Origin: CAZTJA01 sp964613745
Lineage (GTDB): Bacteria > Desulfobacterota > Desulfomonilia > Desulfomonilales > Desulfomonilaceae
NCBI GenBank assembly: GCA_964613745.1
Contig: CAZTJA010000024.1
Span: 1-33,342, forward strand
Direction of reading: 5' to 3'
DNA: 33,342 nucleotides
The notes beneath the pieces are model-generated. The model ran no database searches. It was not told the DNA's origin and saw only the letters and a list, made by a program, of their open reading frames with translations. Made by a program: the position numbers and the translations under genes. Below, piece after piece: positions 15,976-24,318 of the stretch. The first letter of the stretch is position 1, and the number at the start of each line of letters is the position of its first letter.

Positions 15976-16344
15976 ATGGTTAAAAAGCTAGGAATTCTCG
16001 GATTCATACTGATCGCCATGTCTGCGGCGACCGTGGTATGGGCCGGGACGTTCACAGGTGCAATTCCGGCGCCCGAACCACAGATGATGCCGGCAGCCGC
16101 ACCGCCCGCTTGCATAGGTGGCTCCTGCGCTCCGCCGCCGGTTATGAAGCCTGCACCTATGAGGCCGAAAAAGCTTACTACCACGATCGATGTTAAGATG
16201 CAGTATCCGCAAGCTCCTATGCCGGTATGTGGCCCCATGATCGGATGCGCCCCCGGTGGTCCGCCGCCCATCCCCGTAGCAGTGCCCATGTGGAAGTTCA
16301 TCGTTCCGTGGCCCCCATTCGTTTACTACCTGCCGGTTGAATAA
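15976..16344 (+). CDS. Exported Pro/Cys-rich small protein, second of a pair
   Basis: This 122-residue product resembles the upstream gene in organisation but not in detail. It has a signal peptide starting MVKKLGILGFILIAMSAATVVWA and a mature part of repeated Pro/Ala/Met stretches with cysteines (PPACIGGSCAPPPVMKPAP, PVCGPMIGCAPGGPPP). The C-terminus is aromatic (MWKFIVPWPPFVYYLPVE). The ribosome site AAAGGAGGATGAGGGTATGGTTAAA is almost the same as that of its neighbour, which points to duplication. The gap of 69 bases and the terminator after it make a two-gene operon likely. No enzyme motif is visible and the function is unknown. Confidence 0.75.
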   Translation: MVKKLGILGFILIAMSAATVVWAGTFTGAIPAPEPQMMPAAAPPACIGGSCAPPPVMKPAPMRPKKLTTTIDVKMQYPQAPMPVCGPMIGCAPGGPPPIPVAVPMWKFIVPWPPFVYYLPVE

Positions 16345-16370
16345 CCCGATCGGTTAGTAACTGATAAAGA

Positions 16371-16397
16371 AAAAGCCCCCGAGCAGGGGGCTTTTTT
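16371..16397 (+). terminator. Intrinsic terminator after the Pro/Cys-rich pair
   Basis: AAAAGCCCCC and GGGGGCTTTT form a perfect 10-base stem with loop GAGCA, followed by more T residues. It separates the small-protein operon from hisA. Confidence 0.95.
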
Positions 16398-16456
16398 ATT
16401 GCTCAAAGTACGCTGGATCTGCGCGCTTCTCAACTACGTACAAGGTACAATTCCTC

Positions 16457-17191
16457 ATGATCATTATTCCGGCTATAGATATCAAAGATGGTAAATGTGT
16501 CCGCTTACGACAAGGAAAGATGGATGACTGCACGGTGTTCAACGCGGATCCGGTGGCTCAGGCGAAAACCTGGGAAAACTCAGGCGCGCAGAGAATTCAC
16601 ATCGTTGATCTTGATGGGTCGATTCAAGGGCGACCGGCGGCACTCGAAGCAATTACTGCAATTGCTTCCAATGTTGGCATCCCGATTGAAGTCGGCGGAG
16701 GAATCCGGAACCGCGAAACCGTTGAAAAATATCTGCAGGCCGGTGTCCAGTTTTGCATAATTGGGACTAAGGCGGCAAAGAATCCACATGAGGTGAGGGA
16801 ACTACTGAGAGCCTTTCCCGGTCGCATAGCAATCGGAATAGACGCCTTAAACGGGAAGGTTGCTGTGGAAGGATGGACAGCATCCACCAATTCCACCGCT
16901 GCGGAATTAGCTCAGGAATTCGATGATCTTGGACCGGCTGCGTTCATATACACCGATATTTCCAAAGATGGAATGATGCAGGGTCCCAATATTCCTGCAA
17001 CACGGCAATTCGCCGATTCCGTGACATCACCTGTGATTTTGTCGGGTGGTGTAACCACTATGGACGACCTCCGGAACGTATTCGCATTACGGCATGCACG
17101 AATAATGGGTATTATCATAGGTAGAGCATTGTACGAGAAAACCATCGACCTGTCGGAAGCAGTCAGATTGGCGCAAGAATATGCTGGCTAA
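16457..17191 (+). CDS. hisA: Phosphoribosylformimino-5-aminoimidazole carboxamide ribotide isomerase
   Basis: The 244-residue TIM-barrel enzyme performs the fourth step of histidine synthesis, isomerising ProFAR to PRFAR. Diagnostic stretches are IPAIDIKDGKCVRLRQG with the catalytic Asp8, then VGGGIRN, and YTDISKDGMMQGPN with the second catalytic Asp, plus ILSGGVTTMDDL. The length is usual. The ATG has only a weak ribosome site. The stop overlaps the hisF start by 11 bases, so translation is coupled. The rest of the histidine pathway is not in this window. Confidence 0.96.
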   Translation: MIIIPAIDIKDGKCVRLRQGKMDDCTVFNADPVAQAKTWENSGAQRIHIVDLDGSIQGRPAALEAITAIASNVGIPIEVGGGIRNRETVEKYLQAGVQFCIIGTKAAKNPHEVRELLRAFPGRIAIGIDALNGKVAVEGWTASTNSTAAELAQEFDDLGPAAFIYTDISKDGMMQGPNIPATRQFADSVTSPVILSGGVTTMDDLRNVFALRHARIMGIIIGRALYEKTIDLSEAVRLAQEYAG

Positions 17192-17945
17192 GAGAATAAT
17201 CCCCTGTTTGGACGTAAAGGACGGCCGAGTCGTAAAGGGCATCAATTTTGTTAATCTTCAGGATGCCGGAGATCCCGTCGAGAACGCTCGATTCTATGAC
17301 GCGGAAGGCGCCGACGAACTCGTATTTCTGGATATAACCGCTTCCCACCAGAAAAGAAAAATCATTCTCGACGTGGTGGCCAGAACTGCGGAACAGGTAT
17401 TCATGCCTCTAACGGTGGGTGGTGGGATTCGGTCAACGAAGGACATCCGAGAATTGCTTACTGCCGGAGCCGACAAAGTTTCGCTGAATACTGCGGCGGT
17501 TCAGGATCCCAACCTGGTCAGTGAAGGCGCTTACATGTTCGGGAGTCAATGCATCGTAGTTGCCATAGACGCAAAAAAGACAGGGAATACGCCGTCGGGC
17601 TTCGAGATATCCGTCCACGGCGGCCGGACAATGACAGGAATTGATGCTCTCGAATGGGCCAAGAAAGCTGAAGATCTCGGGGCCGGCGAAATATTGCTCA
17701 CCAGTATGGATGCTGATGGAACTAAAGACGGGTATGACATACCAATGACTAAGGCGATAGCCAATATCGTAGGGATTCCGGTAATTGCCTCCGGTGGGGC
17801 AGGATCGGCTCAGCATATGCGGGATGCTGTTGTGCTGGCCGGTGCCGATGCCGTGCTGGCTGCGTCCATCTTTCATTACCGGGTTCTTTCTATCCGAGAA
17901 TTAAAGGAATATTTGCGAGCAGAGGGTGTACCTGTTCGTCTGTAA
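17181..17945 (+). CDS. hisF: Imidazole glycerol phosphate synthase subunit HisF
   Basis: The 254-residue cyclase subunit joins PRFAR with ammonia delivered by HisH to give imidazole glycerol phosphate and AICAR. Motifs are RIIPCLDVKDGRVVKGINF with catalytic Asp11, VGGGIRSTKDI, LLTSMDADGTKDGYD with the second catalytic Asp near 131, and VIASGGAGS. It overlaps hisA. The partner gene hisH is not present here. No terminator was seen before mutS2 about 110 bases downstream, so readthrough is possible. Confidence 0.97.
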   Translation: MLAKRIIPCLDVKDGRVVKGINFVNLQDAGDPVENARFYDAEGADELVFLDITASHQKRKIILDVVARTAEQVFMPLTVGGGIRSTKDIRELLTAGADKVSLNTAAVQDPNLVSEGAYMFGSQCIVVAIDAKKTGNTPSGFEISVHGGRTMTGIDALEWAKKAEDLGAGEILLTSMDADGTKDGYDIPMTKAIANIVGIPVIASGGAGSAQHMRDAVVLAGADAVLAASIFHYRVLSIRELKEYLRAEGVPVRL

Positions 17946-18055
17946 TAGGCAGACGAGATCTGAATGAAGCGAAACAGAGTCACGAAAATCCAATCTCGAA
18001 CACTGATACTACGCACGACCAACGCACACGGCCCTCTCATTGCCGATCGACAATA

Positions 18056-20407
18056 ATGGAAAACGAAATTCACGAAATACTGGAACAAAGCTTCGAGTCG
18101 CTGGAATTGTATGCAGTTCTCGAAGAGGCGGCTGCTTATTGTCAATCCGAACCGGGTAGAGCCGAAATGTTGTCGTCTACTCCCACGGACGACGATGCGG
18201 CATTCATAGAGGAAATGAAACTCGTTTCCCAATGGAAAGAAGTTCTACAACTCTCCGGTCCTTTAGGATTTTCTGGAGTAATTCCGCTCAACGTGCTTAT
18301 CGATGATCTCAGATTAGATGCGTCGCGAGTCCTTAATCCCGAAGAAATTCTCTCCGTTTTGGACATTGTCTCTACATCAGCTACGGTAAGCTACCGATTG
18401 GGGCGTCTGGATGAACGCTATGACATTCTGAGGGCCCAAAAAGCTCAATTATTACCCATGGATCAGCTGCAGCGCGACATCAGTCGAGTAATCGACGAGC
18501 ACGGAGAAGTTCGGTCCGATGCAAGCCCGGAACTCATTCGGATCAGGAACAAAGGTGCAAAAACCAGAGATAGAGTCCGTAAGAAACTTGAATCCATAGT
18601 GCGCGATCGCGACCTCGCCAGAATTGTTCAAGAGGATTACATTACTCAGCGCAACGATCGTTATGTGATCTTGTTGCGACCGGAGTTCAAGGGTCTTTTG
18701 GAAGGTATTATCCACGATCATTCCAGGAGCGGATCAAGCGTTTATGTGGAACCGTTTCAGGTCGTGGAACTCAACAATGAGGTCGCCGGTATAGAAGATG
18801 AAGAGCGTGAAGAAATTCGTAGGATTTTTATTGAACTAACCCAGAAGATCCGGGAAGCCTCGCCGGAACTCTATGCCAATTTTAGAGCTCTCAAACGTCT
18901 GGATGCTTTTCAAGCCAGAGCCATTTATGCGCGAGAAATCGACGGGATTGAACCTGAAATATCCGATCAAGGATTTAGAATTTTAGGAGCCAGGCATCCA
19001 CTACTTATAGCTTCAGGTACTCAAGTGGTTCCTATGGACATAATTCAGGAATCCGATACCAGGGCCACAATCATAAGTGGAGCAAACATGGGGGGTAAAA
19101 CCGTTGCCCTGAAAATTGCCGGTTTGTTCCCATTGATGGTCCGATGCGGGCTGCTCATTCCGGTGCAGGAAGGCACAAAAATAGCTCCTTTTGAGAGAGT
19201 TATGGCCGATATCGGAGACGATCAGGATATCAGAGGGAAAGTATCCTCATTTTCCGGCCACATGCTCCGCATAAAATCGATCGTAGAAAATGCATCGATC
19301 GGCGATTTGGTCCTTCTTGATGAATTGGGTGGAGCCACTGATCCGGATGAAGGTTCAGCCCTTGCAATGGCGATTGTCGATGAACTTGTCGAAAAGGGTG
19401 TAAGGGTACTCATTACAACCCATTTGATTCACCTGAAGTCTTACGCCCTGTCAAGATCAGACGTTATGAATGTGAGTGTGGAATTTCATCCAGTCACTCT
19501 TAAGCCTACGTTTAGACTGCTGTATGATTTGCCCGGCGAATCCCATGCCATAGAAACCGCTGAACGCATAGGTTTATCGCCCAACGTGATCAACAAAGCT
19601 CGAGAATATCTGGATAAGTCGTCAGGTGGTAGTTCGAGGCTCATGCACGAATTAAGGGAGAAACTCTCACAGGTTGATGAATTGAAATCTGAATGGGAGA
19701 GCCGACGTGAAGTGCTTGAAATGGAACTCGCCGAGCACCGAAATCTTAGAGACGAGGTGATTGACGGCGTAAGGCGTGAAGCGCAAAACCTCCTCCGACA
19801 ATCTGAGAAGAAGATCAAAGATTTACAAAACTCAATCAAAGCGGCAAAGAGCAAAGAAGAAGTAAAATCATTCAGGCCGGCTCAGGTTTTATCGGAAATC
19901 CGCAAGGAAATTACGGACACTTTGGGTGTTCCCTTGGATCTTCAAAAACAACCCCCGGCCGCCGGTTCACGAGTCCTCGTAAAAACGTGGGGAAGAACGG
20001 GTATCGTTAAGGATGTTCTCGAAGGGGGAAAGCTTGATATTGAAATGGGCAACTTGTCGGTAAGGGTAGATTCGGACGACGTTGAAATCGTGAAAGGACG
20101 AGTCGACAAAAAAACCTCTTTAAAAAATAGGCAAATTGGAGTACATATCTCCCCCGCTGATCCCAAATGGGAGATAAACGTTATCGGACTGAGAGTAGAC
20201 GAAGCAATTCCCATTATTGATCGAGCCGTAGACCAAGCTCTCTTAGGCGGTTTAACTACTATAAATGTAATTCATGGTAAAGGAACAGGTCGTCTAAAAA
20301 AGGCTATTTGGGATCATTTGACTGCCCATAAGCTTGTCCGGGGAATACACTCCGCAAAACCCGAACTGGGGGGCGATGGGATAACCGTAGTAGAAATTGA
20401 TATTTAA
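18056..20407 (+). CDS. mutS2: Endonuclease MutS2
   Basis: The 783-residue protein has the MutS2 layout: core and lever domains in the first 320 residues, an ATPase domain with Walker A SGANMGGKT and Walker B LVLLDELGGATDPDEGSA, the downstream TTHLIHLKSYAL, a charged coiled-coil stretch around 540-620, and a C-terminal Smr nuclease domain with VIHGKGTGRLKKAIWDHL. It lacks the mismatch-recognition domain of MutS1. MutS2 proteins act in suppression of recombination and, in some species, in rescue of collided ribosomes. The usual Smr LDLRG motif reads NVIGLRVDEA here, so nuclease activity may be altered. The ATG has no good Shine-Dalgarno. Confidence 0.95.
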   Translation: MENEIHEILEQSFESLELYAVLEEAAAYCQSEPGRAEMLSSTPTDDDAAFIEEMKLVSQWKEVLQLSGPLGFSGVIPLNVLIDDLRLDASRVLNPEEILSVLDIVSTSATVSYRLGRLDERYDILRAQKAQLLPMDQLQRDISRVIDEHGEVRSDASPELIRIRNKGAKTRDRVRKKLESIVRDRDLARIVQEDYITQRNDRYVILLRPEFKGLLEGIIHDHSRSGSSVYVEPFQVVELNNEVAGIEDEEREEIRRIFIELTQKIREASPELYANFRALKRLDAFQARAIYAREIDGIEPEISDQGFRILGARHPLLIASGTQVVPMDIIQESDTRATIISGANMGGKTVALKIAGLFPLMVRCGLLIPVQEGTKIAPFERVMADIGDDQDIRGKVSSFSGHMLRIKSIVENASIGDLVLLDELGGATDPDEGSALAMAIVDELVEKGVRVLITTHLIHLKSYALSRSDVMNVSVEFHPVTLKPTFRLLYDLPGESHAIETAERIGLSPNVINKAREYLDKSSGGSSRLMHELREKLSQVDELKSEWESRREVLEMELAEHRNLRDEVIDGVRREAQNLLRQSEKKIKDLQNSIKAAKSKEEVKSFRPAQVLSEIRKEITDTLGVPLDLQKQPPAAGSRVLVKTWGRTGIVKDVLEGGKLDIEMGNLSVRVDSDDVEIVKGRVDKKTSLKNRQIGVHISPADPKWEINVIGLRVDEAIPIIDRAVDQALLGGLTTINVIHGKGTGRLKKAIWDHLTAHKLVRGIHSAKPELGGDGITVVEIDI

Positions 20408-20415
20408 CTCAGCTC

Positions 20416-20444
20416 TTGACATTTGAGTCAAAATTATTTTTTAT
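20416..20444 (+). promoter_or_regulatory. Candidate promoter of dnaG
   Basis: A perfect TTGACA (20416-20421) is followed after 17 bases by TTTTAT (20439-20444). It lies about 80 bases upstream of the dnaG start and just after the mutS2 stop. The TTGAC...GTCAA inverted repeat overlapping it has a 6-base spacer. Confidence 0.45.
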
Positions 20445-20526
20445 TACCCGTTTAATGAATCATAACACCGGATCGTAATCGGGATCATTTTTTGAAAATC
20501 ACTCCTAAACTTCTTTAAGGGCGCAA

Positions 20527-22281
20527 ATGCGGATTCCTGAATCAAAAATTGCGGAAATCTCTGCCGCTGCAGACATTGTTCGCGTTATCTCGGAATACGT
20601 AGACCTCAAGAAAGCCGGGAAGGACTTTCGAGGTGTTTGCCCCTTCCATGGCGACAAAGATCCATCCTTCTACGTTTCGCCTCAAAAGGGAATTTTCCAT
20701 TGTTTCGGCTGCGCAGTCGGGGGAAGTGTTTTCAATTTCATAATGAAAGCCGAAAATGTTTCCTTTGTTGAAGCGGTCCAGGTCTTGGCGAGAAAATACG
20801 GTATCGCCCTTGATTTCGAGAAATCCGCCTTTGGATCCACCGGCGACAGAAAACAGAAATATTTTGATGCACTCGTTCATGCCCAATCTTTTTTTGTCTC
20901 GTCCTTAGGTTCCGCTCCTGAGGTTTGTAAATACCTTGAGAACAGAGGCGTGTCCTATGAAGACGCCGAGAGAGTAGGGCTTGGTTTCGCCCCTGACACC
21001 TGGGAAGGCCTCACCAATCATCTCAGAAAGGTAGGGGTTGACTTCAGAGATGCCGCATCAGTAGGCCTGGTAAGGGAAAGATCCGGATCGGGATTCTATG
21101 ATTATTTCCGATCGAGATTAATGATCCCTATAAAAGATCTCACTGGGAAAATAATCGGCTTTGGGGGACGAATAATCGGTGCGGGTGAACCTAAATACCT
21201 TAACTCGCCGGAATCACCGATCTTTCAGAAGAAATCCATCCTCTTCGGACTAGATGCTGCGCGAGAAGGAATTAAGAAGGAAGAATGTGCAATCCTGGTT
21301 GAAGGGTATTTCGACCAGATTTCTCTACGTTTACGAGGCCTCGAAAACTCGGTAGCTCCTCTAGGTACGGCGCTTTCAGTTGATCAAGTAAGGCTCCTTA
21401 AGCGGTTCACATCAAATATCGTCGTACTGTTTGACGGCGATGAGGCCGGCATTCGTGCGGTAAAGAGGTCAATTCCTATTTTCCTATCCCAGGGAATTGA
21501 ACCCAAGTGTCTCATTCTTTTTCAGGATAAGGATCCAGACGAAGCGGTCAGACGACTAGGGGCTGCGGGCTTTCGATCACTCCTGTCCAACGCAAAATCG
21601 ATTATAGATTTTTTATTTGAGCACTTAGCCGAACAACATGATTTAACACGTTTACAAGGACGAAATTCCGCGCTTGAAGAGTGCATTCCCGTGCTTCGAG
21701 AGATTGCCGATTCATCAGACAGGGATTATCTTATTGAAAGGTTCTCTTCGAGGCTCAAAATACGCGAAGACAGATTAAGAAAGCTTGTTCAAACTCAAGT
21801 ATCTTTAACGAAAAAAACCGACAGGATTCAAGTAAGAAGCTTATTCGATTTCCCGGCTGACGAAAGAAATGTTGTTCGCGGAATGCTTCTGAAACCAGGC
21901 TTTATGGAAGAAGTACTTGAGAGCGGCGTATTAAAGTATATCAACCATCCAACTTTGAAAGAGTTGTCGGCGTTAATGCTACACTTCAAAGATGAGAACG
22001 GTGCATTCGATGCTCCGGCGTTTGCCGGCTCACTGAGTTCCGAAGAGCTGGCATCCATCGTAGCAGGGTTTTTAAAACCAAGGCCCGAAGAGGACGATTT
22101 AAGACCTGAAGTGGACGGCGATAAGGTTATGTACGAGTCTCTTGAAAATCTCCGTTTGAAACGACTCGAAAATCGAAAAGCCGAGATTCAGGAGCTAATG
22201 AAGAAATGCACCCCTTGCAATGACGAATACAACGAACTGGCAAGAGAACTTTGGGCGATCGGCCGAAGGCTGAGGAAATAA
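20527..22281 (+). CDS. dnaG: DNA primase
   Basis: The 584-residue primase lays RNA primers at the replication fork. The N-terminal zinc-binding domain is shown by CPFHGDKDPSFYVSP...FHCFGC (about residues 38-62). The RNA polymerase core follows with LMIPIKDLTGKIIGFGGR, and the TOPRIM motifs are ILVEGYFDQI (Glu) and VVLFDGDEAGIRA (DxD type). The region after about 430 is the less conserved helicase-binding part. AAGGG five bases before the ATG fixes the start. It has its own promoter-like sequence, and rpoD follows 183 bases later on the same strand, as in the macromolecular synthesis operon; rpsU is not adjacent. Confidence 0.97.
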   Translation: MRIPESKIAEISAAADIVRVISEYVDLKKAGKDFRGVCPFHGDKDPSFYVSPQKGIFHCFGCAVGGSVFNFIMKAENVSFVEAVQVLARKYGIALDFEKSAFGSTGDRKQKYFDALVHAQSFFVSSLGSAPEVCKYLENRGVSYEDAERVGLGFAPDTWEGLTNHLRKVGVDFRDAASVGLVRERSGSGFYDYFRSRLMIPIKDLTGKIIGFGGRIIGAGEPKYLNSPESPIFQKKSILFGLDAAREGIKKEECAILVEGYFDQISLRLRGLENSVAPLGTALSVDQVRLLKRFTSNIVVLFDGDEAGIRAVKRSIPIFLSQGIEPKCLILFQDKDPDEAVRRLGAAGFRSLLSNAKSIIDFLFEHLAEQHDLTRLQGRNSALEECIPVLREIADSSDRDYLIERFSSRLKIREDRLRKLVQTQVSLTKKTDRIQVRSLFDFPADERNVVRGMLLKPGFMEEVLESGVLKYINHPTLKELSALMLHFKDENGAFDAPAFAGSLSSEELASIVAGFLKPRPEEDDLRPEVDGDKVMYESLENLRLKRLENRKAEIQELMKKCTPCNDEYNELARELWAIGRRLRK

Positions 22282-22287
22282 TCTTTC

Positions 22288-22313
22288 GTCGCAAAGAGTT
22301 TTCTTTTTGCGAC
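22288..22313 (+). other. Hairpin between dnaG and rpoD
   Basis: GTCGCAAA (22288-22295) and TTTGCGAC (22306-22313) are exact complements around a 10-base loop, starting seven bases after the dnaG stop. No T tract follows directly, so it is more likely a processing or stabilising hairpin, or a weak terminator. Confidence 0.45.
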
Positions 22314-22463
22314 ATTTGTATCGGCATTCAAAATCATGAAGCGAGCGGTCGATTCCACAAGACAATGTGTGCTTCAACCTTTTCTATAACTATTGTGTTT
22401 TCCTCCACCGTTTAAAGTATCTGCAGTTCCTTTAGGAATAACCTGAGAAGGAGACGGCTTTTA

Positions 22464-24242
22464 ATGTCGGAATCAAAACCGAAGGGTGAGTTTAAAGAGC
22501 TTTTTGAATTGGCTCGAAACAAGAAGTATCTGACGTACGATGAAATTAACGAGCATATGCCTGCGCACATAGTCGGACCTGCTCAAATCGATGAACTTCT
22601 CGTCAAAATGATGACGGATTTTGATATCGAATTGGTAGCGTCCGATAAGAAAATCCCCGTATCCGAAAAGAAAGCGCGGAAAATCGATGAAGAAAAAGTA
22701 GAAGAGGAAGAAGAAGAGGAACTTGCTGCCGATCCGGAATCTCTGGTTAGAGGGAATGATCCCGTAAAAATGTATCTCCACGAAATGGGTTGTGTTTCCC
22801 TTTTGACCCGAGAGGGCGAGGTTGAAATCGCCAAACGCATCGAACAAGGCGAGCAGCAAGTATTCGGGGTTATTATAGGTTGTCCCGTCACGATCAAGGA
22901 GGTTTTGGCGTTAGGGGACAAGCTACAAAAAGGGAACATTCGTCTCAAAGAAGTCATTAGAGGCTTCGAAGAAGAAGAAATGGCGGATGGAGAGGATTCT
23001 ACTCACATTGAGAGAGTTCTCAAATTCATTGAAGAGATGAAAGAATGCGACGCCAAATATAATGCTTTGGACGCAAAACGCAAAACCGCCATTGAGCAGA
23101 ACGATCAAGAACTTGCCCGAAAACTTGAAGAGGAAATGATAAGTTGCCGGGATCGTATTGTGGTGTGCTTGAGGAACATCAATCTCAACAGCAACATGAT
23201 CGACCACATTGCCGGCAAGCTAAAATTCCTTGTCAGAAAGCTGGAAGCCGCCCATGATGAATTGCGGGCGGTGGAATATGAACTCAGATTGCCTCTAGAT
23301 AAGGCCAAAGAGTCGCTCTCGCTATGGAAGAAAAATATTGAGGAGAAGAAGTCTCTCAAGAAACTGACGAACTTGTCGCCGCAAAAGGTATTGGACTTAG
23401 ATAAGAAGCTTGAGAGTGCTTCGAAAAAAATTCAGAAGCTTAGATCCGAAGCCGGAATGGATGAAGAAAATCTCAAAGTGGCATTGAACTCATGTCAGGA
23501 AGGTGAATATCTGGCCCGGAAAGCGAAAAGTGAGCTTGTTCAGGCGAACTTGAGATTGGTAGTTAGCATTGCTAAGAAGTATACCAACCGAGGTCTCCAA
23601 TTCCTTGATCTCATTCAAGAAGGCAACATAGGTCTCATGAAGGCCGTTGATAAATTTGAGTATCAGCGGGGGTACAAATTCAGCACGTATGCAACTTGGT
23701 GGATCCGTCAAGCCATAACAAGGGCCATTGCCGACCAAGCACGTACAATCAGAATCCCCGTCCATATGATTGAAACCATAAACAAACTCATCCGAACTTC
23801 GAGATATCTCGTTCAAGAATACGGTCGGGAACCTACCCCTGAGGAAATTGCCGAAAAAATGGAGTTTCCATTGGAAAAGGTGAGAAAGGTTCTCAAAATC
23901 GCGAAAGAACCCATTTCCCTTGAAACCCCAATAGGAGAAGAGGAAGATTCACATCTGGGAGATTTCATCGAGGATAAAAAAATCCTGTCTCCTTCGGAGG
24001 CGGTTGTGGGGATGAGCCTAACCGAGCAGACCCGAAAAGTGCTCGCCACGCTTACTCCGAGAGAAGAAAAGGTCCTGAGAATGCGATTCGGTATCGGCGA
24101 ACGAGCGGACCACACGTTGGAAGAAGTGGGGCAGGATTTTGATGTTACCCGTGAACGAATCCGCCAAATAGAAGCGAAAGCACTCAAGAAATTGAGACAT
24201 CCATCCAGGAGCAAACGACTGAGACCCTTTATAGAGGGGTAA
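22464..24242 (+). CDS. rpoD: RNA polymerase primary sigma factor (sigma-70)
   Basis: The 592-residue factor directs RNA polymerase to housekeeping promoters. In order: region 1.1 (residues 1-85, ending in a run of acidic residues), region 1.2 (DPVKMYLHEMGCVSLLTREGE), a charged non-conserved insertion to about 350, region 2 (NLRLVVSIAKKYTNRGLQF and FSTYATWWIRQAI), region 3, and region 4 with TLEEVGQDFDVTRERIRQIEAKAL, the helix-turn-helix that contacts -35 DNA. Length and the large insertion fit proteobacterial RpoD. AAGGAGA ten bases before the ATG is the ribosome site. A strong terminator follows the stop, closing this gene run. Confidence 0.98.
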   Translation: MSESKPKGEFKELFELARNKKYLTYDEINEHMPAHIVGPAQIDELLVKMMTDFDIELVASDKKIPVSEKKARKIDEEKVEEEEEEELAADPESLVRGNDPVKMYLHEMGCVSLLTREGEVEIAKRIEQGEQQVFGVIIGCPVTIKEVLALGDKLQKGNIRLKEVIRGFEEEEMADGEDSTHIERVLKFIEEMKECDAKYNALDAKRKTAIEQNDQELARKLEEEMISCRDRIVVCLRNINLNSNMIDHIAGKLKFLVRKLEAAHDELRAVEYELRLPLDKAKESLSLWKKNIEEKKSLKKLTNLSPQKVLDLDKKLESASKKIQKLRSEAGMDEENLKVALNSCQEGEYLARKAKSELVQANLRLVVSIAKKYTNRGLQFLDLIQEGNIGLMKAVDKFEYQRGYKFSTYATWWIRQAITRAIADQARTIRIPVHMIETINKLIRTSRYLVQEYGREPTPEEIAEKMEFPLEKVRKVLKIAKEPISLETPIGEEEDSHLGDFIEDKKILSPSEAVVGMSLTEQTRKVLATLTPREEKVLRMRFGIGERADHTLEEVGQDFDVTRERIRQIEAKALKKLRHPSRSKRLRPFIEG

Positions 24243-24267
24243 ATCCCCGTTACAGCTTGTACTCTGA

Positions 24268-24296
24268 ACCCTTAGCCTAAGGCTAAGGGTTTTTTA
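24268..24296 (+). terminator. Intrinsic terminator of rpoD
   Basis: ACCCTTAGCC and GGCTAAGGGT form a perfect 10-base stem with loop TAA, followed by a T run. It lies 26 bases after the rpoD stop, between rpoD and the convergent kinase gene. Confidence 0.95.
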
Positions 24297-24318
24297 TTTG
24301 GTGAACAGAAGTAGGTCA

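Noticed and set aside
20416..20431. TTGAC...GTCAA repeat as a second HcpR site
   Set aside because: The spacer is six bases rather than four, and the sequence coincides with a good -35 box for dnaG, a housekeeping gene.
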